Shown here: positions 13,640 through 21,858 of the stretch, one piece after another
Numbering within the stretch: position 1 is the first letter of the stretch
Layout of the letters: each line of letters begins with the position of its first letter
Source of the DNA: SIG701 sp045611685
Lineage (GTDB): Bacteria > Bacillota > Clostridia > Oscillospirales > CAG-272
NCBI GenBank assembly: GCA_045611685.1
Contig: JAZKXO010000132.1
Location: 1 to 34,004, forward strand
Direction of reading: 5' to 3'
Length of the DNA: 34,004 nt
Position numbers and translations under genes: made by a program
The notes under the pieces: generated by a model
Told to the model about the DNA's origin: nothing
The model's input: the letters and a program-made list of their open reading frames with translations, nothing else
Database searches by the model: none

Positions 13640-14784
13640 AATCGGACAGCATTAGGACCGTTTCGATGTTCGACGCCGGAGAAAAACTGAAAATTCAAAA
13701 GCCGATCCGACTGATTGAACTTTTCGGCGGCATCGGTTCTCAGGCAAAAGCCCTTGAACGCCTCGGCGCAAACTTTGAGCATTACCGCCTTTGTGAGTTC
13801 GACAAGTACGCAGTTCGGAGCTACAACGCTGTTCACGGGACGAACTTTGAAACCTCTGACGTTACCAAAATTCATGGGAGCGACCTCGGCATTGTGGACA
13901 CCGACAGATACACCTACATTCTGACGTATTCCTTTCCATGCACCGATCTTTCCTCTGCCGGTACACAGGCCGGTATGAAGCGTGGAAGCGGAACGAGAAG
14001 CGGTTTGCTTTGGGAAGTTGAACGTCTTTTGATTGAGACAGAGAACCTTCCGCAAATCCTTCTGATGGAGAACGTGCCGGAGGTTGTTTCGGACAAGTTT
14101 ATCGCAGATTTTTCAGAGTGGGTCCAGTTTCTCAACGGCAAAGGTTACACATCGAAATACACAGTCCTGAACGCAACCGGCTTCGGAGTCCCGCAAAACA
14201 GAGCAAGGTGCTTTATGGTCTCATGGCTCGGTGAATATTACTACGACTTCCCAGAAGAAAAGCCCTGTAACGTATCTTTGAAAGATATTTTGCAGGGGGG
14301 GGTAGATGAAAGATACTTTCTGAGTGAAAACAGAACCCGCAATTTAATACTTACCATCTGTGAGAATAAGCAGTCTAAGTTTGCGGGGGGGGGCAACATA
14401 ATTAGGGCCGGATCGCTAAACCCCAAAAAGGAAATACAAGACAGATGTTTGATTTTCTCAACGGATGGTATCAGCGTAACTTGCCGCGCCACGGACTATA
14501 AGAACCCCATCAAAATTGTTGTCGGTGAAGCGGCTGGCCTTTATCTGAACGTCACCCCCCCATTCCAAAGAGGGCCAGAAGAAAACAGAATTCTTGATGA
14601 AACAGGCGGCAAACTGCGAGTCAGATACCTTACTCCACTTGAATGCTGGCGGCTTATGGGATTTGACGATCAGGATTTCTTTAACGCACAGTCCGCAGGT
14701 GTCAGTAATAGTCAACTATACAAACAAGCTGGAAACAGCATTGTCGTGAATGTCCTGGAAGCAATTTTCAAGGAAATGTTATGA
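13636..14784 (+). CDS. C5-cytosine DNA methyltransferase
   Basis: 382 residues from ATG 13636 (GGGGAGG upstream). Motifs in order: I, LIELFGGIGS (binds SAM); IV, SFPCTDLSSAG with the catalytic cysteine; VI, MENVPEVV; VIII, QNRARCF; X, YKQAGNSIVVNVLEAIF at the C-terminus. The region between VIII and X is the target-recognition domain and contains poly-G runs of 8 (14295-14302) and 9 (14385-14393), plus a C7 run near 14555. The frame is intact with these lengths, but a one-base change in either G run would truncate the enzyme. It probably protects phage DNA from host restriction. It stands alone without a restriction endonuclease. Confidence 0.93.
   Translation: MKSDSIRTVSMFDAGEKLKIQKPIRLIELFGGIGSQAKALERLGANFEHYRLCEFDKYAVRSYNAVHGTNFETSDVTKIHGSDLGIVDTDRYTYILTYSFPCTDLSSAGTQAGMKRGSGTRSGLLWEVERLLIETENLPQILLMENVPEVVSDKFIADFSEWVQFLNGKGYTSKYTVLNATGFGVPQNRARCFMVSWLGEYYYDFPEEKPCNVSLKDILQGGVDERYFLSENRTRNLILTICENKQSKFAGGGNIIRAGSLNPKKEIQDRCLIFSTDGISVTCRATDYKNPIKIVVGEAAGLYLNVTPPFQRGPEENRILDETGGKLRVRYLTPLECWRLMGFDDQDFFNAQSAGVSNSQLYKQAGNSIVVNVLEAIFKEML
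14295..14302 (+). repeat. Poly-G tract (8 G) in the C5 methyltransferase
   Basis: Eight consecutive G encode the Gly-Gly in ILQGGVDER. Tracts of this length are prone to slip-strand change. Frame intact as sequenced. Confidence 0.8.
14385..14393 (+). repeat. Poly-G tract (9 G) in the C5 methyltransferase
   Basis: Nine consecutive G encode AGGGN in the target-recognition region, 82 bases after the first tract. Frame intact as sequenced. Confidence 0.8.
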
Positions 14785-14857
14785 GCGTTTCAAGCGCATC
14801 GTTTCGGCGTAATGGCGAACACTGTTCGACGATACAAAACGGAAAGGAGGCAACGAT

Positions 14858-15499
14858 ATGGCGGCGGAGGCGGCTGTGTGGCTGTGGAGCGAGGCCGTGG
14901 AGGGCGAGATCAGCGACACGGAGCCGCGCATGACGCGGAGCGAGCATGAAGCGCTCTGGAAGCGATACATGAGCGCACGGCGATACGAATGTGTACGTAT
15001 GCAGAATTGCTACGGCTGCGTGTATCTTCGCTCCGCCGGAAGCTCGCTCTGCTGTTCACATATTCTCGAAACCGGGAGCCGGAGGCCCTGCGCTTTTGGC
15101 GGTCCGAACTGCGCCGGGAAAAAGACCTTCCCCGACTGGAAGCCCACGCCGGAATACAAAAAGTTTCTCCGGGAGACGAAAAGGGCCGAAAAGGAAGCGG
15201 CGACTGTCCAGAACGCGAAAAAACCGGCGAACAGCAATGCAAAACGAAACCGGGCAAAATGGGACACGGAGTATGCCTACGAACTGTACCAACGCAAATT
15301 CTCCGTGGGCGAGATCGCGGCTATTATAGGCGTCAGCCGCGACGCCGTTGTGGATTACTCTATCGCCCACAACTGGCGGGGCGGGCGGCACAACATTCAA
15401 TATCCGGCCCAGCGAGGGCGAGACCTGACAGCGGAAATCGAGGCGTACAGGCGACACCGGGAGCAACGAGAAAAGGAAGCGGAAAATCAGACGGGATAA
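14858..15499 (+). CDS. Cys-rich protein with C-terminal HTH, 213 aa
   Basis: ATG 14858 follows AAAGGAGG, after a 73-base gap. Residues about 45-85 carry several cysteines (CVRMQNCYGCVYL, CCSHIL, CAFGGPNC), a probable zinc site. Residues about 140-172 (YELYQRKFSVGEIAAIIGVS) form a helix-turn-helix of the type used in sigma-like and resolvase C-termini. The tail is charged and helical. It is probably a DNA-binding protein; its target is unknown. Confidence 0.75.
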   Translation: MAAEAAVWLWSEAVEGEISDTEPRMTRSEHEALWKRYMSARRYECVRMQNCYGCVYLRSAGSSLCCSHILETGSRRPCAFGGPNCAGKKTFPDWKPTPEYKKFLRETKRAEKEAATVQNAKKPANSNAKRNRAKWDTEYAYELYQRKFSVGEIAAIIGVSRDAVVDYSIAHNWRGGRHNIQYPAQRGRDLTAEIEAYRRHREQREKEAENQTG

Positions 15500-15508
15500 G
15501 GAGCGAAA

Positions 15509-15910
15509 ATGCAGCAATGCGGTTACGACTGCTTCTGCTGTCCGTATCCCGACTGTATTCTGACCGACGAGGACGAGATCGTTTTGACCGCCCTCGAAAT
15601 CGCCGGGAGCGAAGAACGGGACGCGGAAGCGAAGCGGCTGAACTGCGAAGCTGACTATGACGAAACAAAGCGCAAGCAAGAGGCACGGCGCAGAGAGGTA
15701 AAGCGCCGAAGCTATTACGAACACCGGGCCGAGGAATTACGCAAGCGCAAGCTCTACCGGGAGACCCACAAAGCCCAAAAAAACCGGGCAGACAGAGCGT
15801 ATTACCATGCCCACGCCGAAGAAATCAACGCAAGGCGGCGGGAACGCCGAAAAATGAAAAACGCCCTGCGGAGGTCGCTGACCGGGCAGGGAAACAGCAA
15901 AAAGGAGTGA
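15509..15910 (+). CDS. Cys-knuckle plus basic helical protein, 133 aa
   Basis: The first 20 residues hold CGYDCFCCPYPDC, a compact metal-binding cluster. The rest is a very charged, Arg/Lys-rich helix repeating YYEHRAEELRKRK and YYHAHAEEINARRRERR, which resembles a coiled coil of phage HTH/HNH-adjacent proteins. RNA or DNA binding is likely. It precedes recT by five bases. Confidence 0.7.
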   Translation: MQQCGYDCFCCPYPDCILTDEDEIVLTALEIAGSEERDAEAKRLNCEADYDETKRKQEARRREVKRRSYYEHRAEELRKRKLYRETHKAQKNRADRAYYHAHAEEINARRRERRKMKNALRRSLTGQGNSKKE

Positions 15911-15915
15911 AACCT

Positions 15916-17115
15916 ATGGCAGTTGCTAACAACAGTATCGCGCCGAGGACGGGAAGCACCGTTCTCGACCCGACCAACATGAAACCGACCCAGCTTTTCA
16001 CCAGCGCGGCGATACGGAAAATCCTCACGAGTACGCTCCAGAGCGAACAGAAGGCTTCCGTGGTCGTTGCGACCCTGATCTCCATTCTCAACATCAGCCC
16101 CCGCTTCCAAAACTGCAACAGTATGGAACTGCTGGGGAACGTCCTCCGCTTCGAGATCGGCATGGGCCTGTCCTGGGCTATGGGAGACTACGCCGTCATC
16201 GACCACGGCGGCAGACCGACCTTCCAAATGCAGTATCAGGGGACGACCAAGATGGCCTTTGCTTCCGGGGCCTACGAGGACGGCGACATTCTGGACGTGC
16301 GGGAGGGCGAGTACAAGGGCCTTGAAAGCAAGACGAGAAAACCAATCATCGAGTGGATTGAGAACGACGAAGAACGCGAAAAGCTCCCCATTGTCGGTTA
16401 CTACGCATGGGTCAAGCTGATCGACAGACCTCCCCACTACGGACGCTTCAAATCCAAGTACATGAGCCACGACGCCATTCTTCGCTACGCCGACACTTAC
16501 TCCAAGCCCTTCCAGAACTGCGGCGGCTACAAAGCGTACAAAGCCGCTATGGACGGCAAGGGCAATTTCATCAAGAACGGCAATACGCCCTGGTTCGCCC
16601 CTCCCGACAGCACGGGCCACATGAAAATGTGCAAAAAGACCGTGTTGATCCAGTTGCTCAAAGACCCCATGCTCCCCAAGAGCAACGGCATTTTTGACAG
16701 CTACATGGAGGCCGACGAGCTGACAGAGCGGACAGGCGAGGCCCCGACCTTCGACGACGAATACACCCGTATGGCGAAGGAAGCGGCCCTGTCAGCCGCC
16801 AGAGAAGCGCCCACGGCGCAGATCGAGGCTCCGGCGACCACCATCCCCACCCAGGTTGAAAACCCCGTACAGACGGTTGTGGTGGACGAGAGGCCCATTC
16901 AGGACACCGCCCCCATTCAGCAAGCCGCCCCGGAACCGGCCCCGGCGAGGCGAGGCAGACCGAAGAGGAACGCCGACGGCGGACCGAGAGAAACGGTATC
17001 TTCGGCTGCGCCTCAGAATGACAGCGGGAGTCAGGCCCTGATGATGGAATATCCCTACCCAGGGCAAGCCTCTGTCCCGGAAGCAGACCCCGACGATCCG
17101 CTGGGCGGCTGGTAA
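15916..17115 (+). CDS. recT: RecT-family single-strand annealing protein
   Basis: 399 residues from ATG 15916, chosen over GTG 15907 because AAAGGAG (15901-15907) must precede the start. The RecT core spans about residues 30-270 (ASVVVATLISILNISPRFQN, LLGNVLRFEIGMGLS, then YYAWVKLIDRPPHYGRFKS). The core is followed by an unusually long, low-complexity Ala/Pro/Glu tail (about 290-399) ending in DDPLGGW. It promotes annealing of single strands during phage recombination, with a 5'-3' exonuclease as partner; the YqaJ-type nuclease at 20539 is the candidate. Part of the tail derives from a degenerate copy of the dispersed mini-repeat. Confidence 0.93.
   Translation: MAVANNSIAPRTGSTVLDPTNMKPTQLFTSAAIRKILTSTLQSEQKASVVVATLISILNISPRFQNCNSMELLGNVLRFEIGMGLSWAMGDYAVIDHGGRPTFQMQYQGTTKMAFASGAYEDGDILDVREGEYKGLESKTRKPIIEWIENDEEREKLPIVGYYAWVKLIDRPPHYGRFKSKYMSHDAILRYADTYSKPFQNCGGYKAYKAAMDGKGNFIKNGNTPWFAPPDSTGHMKMCKKTVLIQLLKDPMLPKSNGIFDSYMEADELTERTGEAPTFDDEYTRMAKEAALSAAREAPTAQIEAPATTIPTQVENPVQTVVVDERPIQDTAPIQQAAPEPAPARRGRPKRNADGGPRETVSSAAPQNDSGSQALMMEYPYPGQASVPEADPDDPLGGW
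16995..17024 (+). repeat. Degenerate mini-repeat copy within recT
   Basis: GGTATCTTCGGCTGCGCCTC followed by AGAATGACAG matches the layout of the mini-repeats at 21201 and 23717: a GG(A)T-TCTTCG start, a short hairpin and CAGAATGACA. It is read in frame as VSSAAPQNDS. Confidence 0.5.
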
Positions 17116-17129
17116 GGCGGTGAGGCCCC

Positions 17130-17762
17130 ATGCGAAGGGAATATGGCGGCTGCATTCTTCCCCGCCCCGTCCGCTCCGTGGATGACCCGTCCGACAAGCA
17201 CAGACGAACCCCGGCGATCTTTTGGGGGCGGCTGGTATCGAAGCCTACCGCGAAGGAGGTCTCCCCGAACAAGCACCCGCGAACGGAATACAGTTTCCTC
17301 CTGGCGATCAGCAAGCGAAAGTTTCAGCGGTGCGACATCGACACGAGAAACCCCTTCGGCGCTCTCGTTCCCGGCTGGAACGTAGGCGATCAGTTCGTTT
17401 TCTTTGGGGAGTACGAGGAATACGAATATGAGGCCACGGAGCCGGAAATCCGGGAAGTATGGGACAAGAAGCGGGGGAAAAAGGTCAAGAAGAAGTTTTG
17501 GGACAAGGACGGGCCGAAGGTCGAGAAAACCGCGTATGACTTTCACGTGCAGTTCGTGATTCCCGGAAAGCTGATCCTTGACCCGGCCCGGTACATGGAG
17601 ACCTTCATGCGGGAGGCCGACCCGATGTACACCGCTGACCCGCACGACTACATCGACTACGGCGCGGACGGCGACAATTCCTATCTGGCTGACGATCTGG
17701 AAGCTCCGTACACCCCGGAAAGCTGGAGGGGAGACGACGGTGGCCCGACGGACTGGCACTAA
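17130..17762 (+). CDS. Putative ssDNA-binding protein, 210 aa
   Basis: It directly follows recT (14 bases). Residues 28-120 show alternating beta-strand hydrophobics (FWGRLVSKP, EYSFLLAISKRKF, DQFVFFGEYEEYEYEA) like an OB-fold, then a basic linker (DKKRGKKVKKKFWDKDG). The last 45 residues are strongly acidic and end DDGGPTDWH, recalling the acidic tails by which SSB proteins recruit partners. Position beside RecT supports an ssDNA role. The fold assignment is inference; it could be another recombination accessory. Confidence 0.6.
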   Translation: MRREYGGCILPRPVRSVDDPSDKHRRTPAIFWGRLVSKPTAKEVSPNKHPRTEYSFLLAISKRKFQRCDIDTRNPFGALVPGWNVGDQFVFFGEYEEYEYEATEPEIREVWDKKRGKKVKKKFWDKDGPKVEKTAYDFHVQFVIPGKLILDPARYMETFMREADPMYTADPHDYIDYGADGDNSYLADDLEAPYTPESWRGDDGGPTDWH

Positions 17763-17774
17763 GGGGGGATCGAC

Positions 17775-19001
17775 TTGCCGAACGAAATCAAGTGGATCAA
17801 GCTGGACGTTGGATTTTTCGGGGACGACAAGATTAAGCAAATTCGGGCCATGCCCGACGGCGACGCCATGCTCCTGATCTGGCTGAACCTTCTCGTCATG
17901 GCTGGAAAAACCAACGACGGCGGGCTGATCTACCTGACGCAAGGAGTTCCGTACACAGACGATATGCTCTCTGTTGCCGTGAATTTCCCTGTTCGTACCG
18001 TTCGATGCGCGGTTGACCTGTTCAAAGCCCTCCGCATGGTGGAGGACACGCCGGAGGGTCTGCTGATCTCAAATTGGGAGAAGCACCAAAACATCGACGG
18101 TATGGAACGAGTAAGAGAGCAAAGCAGAATTAGGCAAGCAAGAAAACGGGAGAAAGACAAAATGAAGCTCATAGGAGCAAGTAATAAATGCGTTTATTGC
18201 GGAGGCTTTGCCGATACAATCGACCATGTTGTTCCCGTTTGCGACGATGGGCCGAACACTCCTGAGAATACCGTTCCGTGTTGCACGGCCTGTAACATGA
18301 GTAAGTCAAAGTACACCGTTGCGTCGTTCCTTAATAGGAGATTGCTTGAGCGAAAGTACATTGACAAGGACGGAATCGAAGCAAGCCCCGTACTGCAAAA
18401 AATCGTATTTTTCAATAGAAACACAGGAAAATACGAGATGATGCGTGACGTTTTGCGTGACATGTCACGTGACGTAACGGTGCAGAATAAGAATAAGAAA
18501 GAAGATATAGAGAAAGAAGAAATAGAGGGAGATAATAAACAAGATACATCTCCCCCTATAGGGAAGGACGTAATAAATAACGAAAGGATTATACATGATG
18601 CCGTAGCTGAAGAAGAAAAGGTATCAGTTATGGTACAAGCGGCGGCGGCAGAAAACCCGAAAACCTCTGTGTGTACGCTCGTCGGAAAGGCGTGGAACAA
18701 GACGGGGTTCCCAAAGGTGCGGTCATTCCCTGTCAAATCTCCGAGGGGAGAGGCAATTTCCGCTCTGAACGCTCAATACGGAACGGAAACCATCCTCGCC
18801 GCCATTGAGAAAGCGATGCAGAGCGAATTTTTGAACGAGCTGGGCGACAGGGTGACGCTTGATTGGTTCCTTCAGCCGGAACATTTTCAGAAAATCATCG
18901 AAGGACAGTATGACCGGAAATGGGAGCGCAGGGGAACGGAACCAAAAAGCGGCGGGGACTGGCTGCTTGAAAAAATCGCAAGGGGGGACTTTGACGAATG
19001 A
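17775..19001 (+). CDS. Phage replisome organizer with inserted HNH domain
   Basis: 408 residues from TTG 17775, just after the site AAGGGGGGA (17761-17769). Residues 1-125 match the phage replisome organizer N-terminal domain (IKWIKLDVGFFGDDKIKQIR, AMLLIWLNLLVMAG), a winged-helix origin-binding module. Residues about 131-222 are an HNH nuclease-like domain: CVYC 139-142, DH 150-151, CTAC 170-173 and NMSKSK. Residues 300-405 are the usual C-terminal domain (TLDWFLQPEHFQKIIEGQYD). The organizer binds the phage origin and recruits the helicase loader encoded next. The HNH segment has visibly lower GC than the rest and appears inserted in the linker. Confidence 0.85.
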   Translation: MPNEIKWIKLDVGFFGDDKIKQIRAMPDGDAMLLIWLNLLVMAGKTNDGGLIYLTQGVPYTDDMLSVAVNFPVRTVRCAVDLFKALRMVEDTPEGLLISNWEKHQNIDGMERVREQSRIRQARKREKDKMKLIGASNKCVYCGGFADTIDHVVPVCDDGPNTPENTVPCCTACNMSKSKYTVASFLNRRLLERKYIDKDGIEASPVLQKIVFFNRNTGKYEMMRDVLRDMSRDVTVQNKNKKEDIEKEEIEGDNKQDTSPPIGKDVINNERIIHDAVAEEEKVSVMVQAAAAENPKTSVCTLVGKAWNKTGFPKVRSFPVKSPRGEAISALNAQYGTETILAAIEKAMQSEFLNELGDRVTLDWFLQPEHFQKIIEGQYDRKWERRGTEPKSGGDWLLEKIARGDFDE

Positions 19002-19591
19002 CGAAAACGGAAACCGCTCAAATCCTGGCGGTTCTGCAAGCCAACTATCCAGATAACTTCCGGGACAAGAGCGAGATCATGCGCGAGGCAACTGTCAATC
19101 TCTGGCACAGCGTTTTCGAGCGAGACCCCTATCAGATAGTTTCGGCGGCGGTCATGGCCTATATCCAGACATCGACGGAGCGGTTTATGCCGAACGTCGG
19201 GATGATCCGGGAGCAGATACGCAAGCTGACGGAGCCGGAGGGCATGAGCGAGGCCGAAGCATGGGGACTTGTGAAGAACGCTTTGCGGAACGGGTTTTAC
19301 GGATATCACGAAGAATACGCAAAGCTCCCGTCCGTCGTCCAGCGGTGCGTCGGTTCGGAAAACACGCTGCGGGAATGGGCCATACTGGACGGCGACGAGC
19401 TGGAAAGCGTGATCGCCTCCAATTTCATGCGGAGCTTCCGGGCCATCAGCAAGACGGAAGCGGAATGGGCGAAGCTCCCGCCCGGTTTCCGGGACGAAAT
19501 GAAAAAATTGTCCGGGCAGATGTTCGGACGGTTGGAAGATACCGGGGCGGGCAGATTGCCCGCGCTACAGGGAGGAACCTATGGGCAATAA
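18998..19591 (+). CDS. G39P-type replicative helicase loader/inhibitor
   Basis: 197 residues, overlapping the organizer gene by four bases. The N-terminal helical domain (ILAVLQANYPDNFRDKSEIM, then WHSVFERDPYQIVSAAVMAY and FMPNVGMIREQIRKL) matches the loader/inhibitor family typified by SPP1 G39P, which delivers the DnaB-type helicase to the organizer at the origin. The C-terminal half (EAWGLVKNAL, VGSENTLREWAILDGDELES, FMRSFRAISKTEAEWAKLP) is also family-typical. No phage helicase is encoded in the window, so a host DnaB may be used. Confidence 0.8.
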   Translation: MTKTETAQILAVLQANYPDNFRDKSEIMREATVNLWHSVFERDPYQIVSAAVMAYIQTSTERFMPNVGMIREQIRKLTEPEGMSEAEAWGLVKNALRNGFYGYHEEYAKLPSVVQRCVGSENTLREWAILDGDELESVIASNFMRSFRAISKTEAEWAKLPPGFRDEMKKLSGQMFGRLEDTGAGRLPALQGGTYGQ

Positions 19592-20075
19592 AAACAAATA
19601 CGTTCCGCAGCAGCGGGGCATGAGCGGTTTTGACGCGGTGACAAACACGCTGCGCCGGGAGTATGACAAAAAGCTCCGGGAAGCAGCCGCCGACTATGAA
19701 GCGAAGCTCGGTTTCACCATCGACTTTTTGACACAGGCTTGCGGAGACGCCATGCTTATGACGATGAACGATCTCTACGACCTGGGGCCGGGCAGAGTTC
19801 AGGAGGCGCAAGACACGTTCAAGGAATACTTCATCTCCATGATGGATGCGCTGATCGAGGATTCCTACGACGAGAAAAGCGGGAACGGCGACAAAGAGCT
19901 GGCCTACTTTTGGGCCACCGTGGACAAGCGGCTGGAACAGATCACGGGGCCGCAATTCACGCCGCATGAGGAGCGATACGACGAAAGCGGCATCCGAACA
20001 TTCACGGAGCTTTTCAGGCGTTTTGCGGAACGGCTTGTGGCGGCGAAGAAAGAAGGGGAAACGAATGGCGAATAG
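19581..20075 (+). CDS. Helical phage protein, 164 aa
   Basis: It overlaps the loader gene by eleven bases. It is a predominantly alpha-helical protein (FDAVTNTLRREYDKKLREAA, LGFTIDFLTQACGDAMLMTM, FTELFRRFAERLVAAKKEGE). No motif identifies an enzyme. It lies in the replication block and may be a replication accessory; it is not recognised by family. Confidence 0.7.
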   Translation: MGNKNKYVPQQRGMSGFDAVTNTLRREYDKKLREAAADYEAKLGFTIDFLTQACGDAMLMTMNDLYDLGPGRVQEAQDTFKEYFISMMDALIEDSYDEKSGNGDKELAYFWATVDKRLEQITGPQFTPHEERYDESGIRTFTELFRRFAERLVAAKKEGETNGE

Positions 20076-20292
20076 CTACGACCTCGACTTTCAAACGCCG
20101 TGGGACAACGCCAACGACAAACAGGCGAATCCCCCGATTGGTTACTGCAAAATGTGCGGGGAAGAAATCTACGATCAGGACGAGCTGGACCGCAACGACG
20201 GAATGTGTCTGCCGTGCTACTACGCCGCTCTGGAGCCTGACCCGGACGACGGGGGCGAAGAAACGGAAGGAGGCGACGGGAATGCCGGGTAA
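20065..20292 (+). CDS. Small zinc-ribbon protein, 75 aa
   Basis: CKMCGEEIYDQDELDRNDGM then CLPCYY forms a clear C-x2-C...C-x2-C zinc ribbon (residues about 28-53). The tail is acidic (DPDDGGEETEGGDG). It overlaps both neighbours (11 bases each). Such ribbons are common in phage early regions, with uncharacterised roles in transcription or protein binding. Confidence 0.75.
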   Translation: MANSYDLDFQTPWDNANDKQANPPIGYCKMCGEEIYDQDELDRNDGMCLPCYYAALEPDPDDGGEETEGGDGNAG

Positions 20293-20542
20293 GGGAAAGC
20301 CGTTTGTGTGCGCTTCGGACGGACCGGCGAATCCGTGCGGAAAAGACTGCCCGGACAGAAAAGCCGGGTGTCCAACAAGCTGCGAAAAGTGGAAAGCCTA
20401 CCTTGACGCGAGAAACGCCAATTATAAAAAGCGACGGAGCGAAGCTGAAAACAACGCCTATTCCGAAGCACAAAAAAGGTCTTATCGCCAGATGGAACAA
20501 ACCAAAAAGCGAAACTATAGGCGAAAGGGGCATAAGCCGTGA
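20282..20542 (+). CDS. Small Cys-rich basic protein, 86 aa
   Basis: CGKDCPDRKAGCPTSCEKW (residues about 20-38) is a dense cysteine motif of a frequent small phage family that reads C..DC..R...C...C..W..Y. The rest is a basic Tyr/Lys/Arg-rich helix ending RRKGHKP. It overlaps the YqaJ gene by four bases. Role unknown. Confidence 0.75.
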   Translation: MPGKGKPFVCASDGPANPCGKDCPDRKAGCPTSCEKWKAYLDARNANYKKRRSEAENNAYSEAQKRSYRQMEQTKKRNYRRKGHKP

Positions 20543-21180
20543 CGGAACGAATCAGCTTTGCAAACCGGGAAGAATGGCTTGCGTTTCGGAGAAACGGCAT
20601 CGGCGCTTCAGAGGCCGGGGCGATCATGGGCGACAACAAGGGCCGAACGAAGATCGACCTCTGGAAAATCAAAACCGGGGCGGCGCAGGAGCCGGACCTG
20701 TCCGGGAACGAGATCGTTCAGAGAGGCGTGAGAACGGAACCGGCGATCCGGGCCGTGTTTGCCGCCATGCACCCGGAGTTAAAGATCGTTCACCACCCCT
20801 ACGACGTGCTTTTCCAGAGCGAGAGACCGTGGCTGTTCTGTACGCTGGACGCTGAGACCTACGACGCAAGCGGAGAGTCTGGAACGGCAGAGTTCAAAAC
20901 AGCGGAGCCGAGAAACCGGGAGGATTGGGCCGAATGGGACGGCAGAGTGCCGCAGAAATACTACGACCAGATCCTTCACCAGCACATTGCGACGGGCTGG
21001 CGGCGGCATCATCTGATGGCGTTCCTGTTCCGCATGGACGGCGACATTATCATCCGGGATTATGAGTTCCGGGCGGACGACGGCTTCAGATTGGACGCTC
21101 AGATCGTCCTCGAAACGGAAACCCTGTTTTGGGAGGACGTGCAGAAACGCAGAATCCCGCCAATGCCGATCAGGTTTTAG
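20539..21180 (+). CDS. YqaJ-type recombination exonuclease
   Basis: 213 residues from GTG 20539 (AAAGGGG upstream). N-terminal FANREEWLAFRRNGIGASEA is the family opening (Trp-Leu-x-x-Arg...Gly-x-Gly-x-Ser-Glu). Catalytic residues of the PD-(D/E)xK fold are visible as CTLDAETY and AEFKTAEP (E-x-K), followed by QKYYDQILHQHIATGW. The family comprises phage lambda-exonuclease-like enzymes paired with RecT. Together with recT it makes a Red-like recombination pair, though separated by about 3.4 kb. Confidence 0.9.
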   Translation: MTERISFANREEWLAFRRNGIGASEAGAIMGDNKGRTKIDLWKIKTGAAQEPDLSGNEIVQRGVRTEPAIRAVFAAMHPELKIVHHPYDVLFQSERPWLFCTLDAETYDASGESGTAEFKTAEPRNREDWAEWDGRVPQKYYDQILHQHIATGWRRHHLMAFLFRMDGDIIIRDYEFRADDGFRLDAQIVLETETLFWEDVQKRRIPPMPIRF

Positions 21181-21200
21181 GGCAACGGAGGACGCGGGGA

Positions 21201-21234
21201 CGGGGGAACGGATTCTTCGCTCCGCTCAGAATGA
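21201..21234 (+). repeat. Dispersed mini-repeat, intergenic copy
   Basis: 34 bases beginning CGGGGGAACGGATTCTTCGC with a small hairpin (TTCGCTCCGC) and ending CAGAATGA are identical to 23717-23750. It lies in the gap between the YqaJ gene and the next gene; the whole 21181-21391 stretch otherwise holds only a possible upstream extension of the following gene. Confidence 0.75.
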
Positions 21235-21391
21235 CAGAAACGGGAGAAAAACAATGCAGAGATCAGGCGCAGACAGGCGGCGGGTTGTTTGGTTCGTTAT
21301 GAACGACAAACCGCAATGGACAGGGGCGGCTGAATTGAAGCCGGAAAACCCGGAGATTTTCAAAAAACCAAAACCGAAAGGAGAAAACAGA

Positions 21392-21628
21392 ATGACACCG
21401 ATGTACGTTGCCGTGCAGTACGAAAAAGCCCCCGGAATCTATGCCGGAGCCACGTACAGCTACCGCACGACCCTCGACCTCAAACCGGGCGACAAGGTGA
21501 TCGCCCCGACAAAGATGAACGAGCGGCAAAAGGCCGTCGTCAAGAAAATCGGCATCGACCCGCCGCCGTTCCCCTGCAAGGACATCAACGAGTACGACCC
21601 GGACGCGGACCCGGAGGAAATCGTATGA
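21392..21628 (+). CDS. Small phage protein, 78 aa
   Basis: ATG 21392 follows AAAGGAG at 21377-21383. The same frame is open upstream through ATG 21299 and ATG 21254, so an N-terminal extension is possible, but the strong internal site decides for 21392. The sequence (MYVAVQYEKAPGIYAGATYS, TLDLKPGDKVIAPTKMNERQ) resembles small SH3-like or beta-barrel domains. It overlaps the next gene by four bases. Function unknown. Confidence 0.7.
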   Translation: MTPMYVAVQYEKAPGIYAGATYSYRTTLDLKPGDKVIAPTKMNERQKAVVKKIGIDPPPFPCKDINEYDPDADPEEIV

Positions 21629-21849
21629 CAGACCCAACGAAGAAAAGCCAGAAGGAGCAAATTCTGGCCTATATCGAAGAACACGGCTCCATCACTCCGC
21701 TTGAAGCGCAGAGGCTCTACGGCTGCATGAGGCTCGGCGCTCGGATTTGGGACTTGCGGCACGACGGGTACAACATCGTGAGCGTGATCGTAGAAGTGGA
21801 GACCCGGACGGGCAAGGCCAGGGTCGCACAGTACAGGATGGCGGCATAG
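21625..21849 (+). CDS. Winged-helix phage protein, 74 aa
   Basis: SQKEQILAYIEEHGSITPLE followed by AQRLYGCMRLGARIWDLRHD is the compact winged helix-turn-helix widespread in phages (pattern 'KVLxYLxxxGSIT..EA...LG..RL..RI..LR..G'). It likely binds DNA as a small regulator or replication accessory. Translationally coupled to the gene upstream. Confidence 0.85.
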   Translation: MTDPTKKSQKEQILAYIEEHGSITPLEAQRLYGCMRLGARIWDLRHDGYNIVSVIVEVETRTGKARVAQYRMAA

Positions 21850-21858
21850 GAGGACAAC

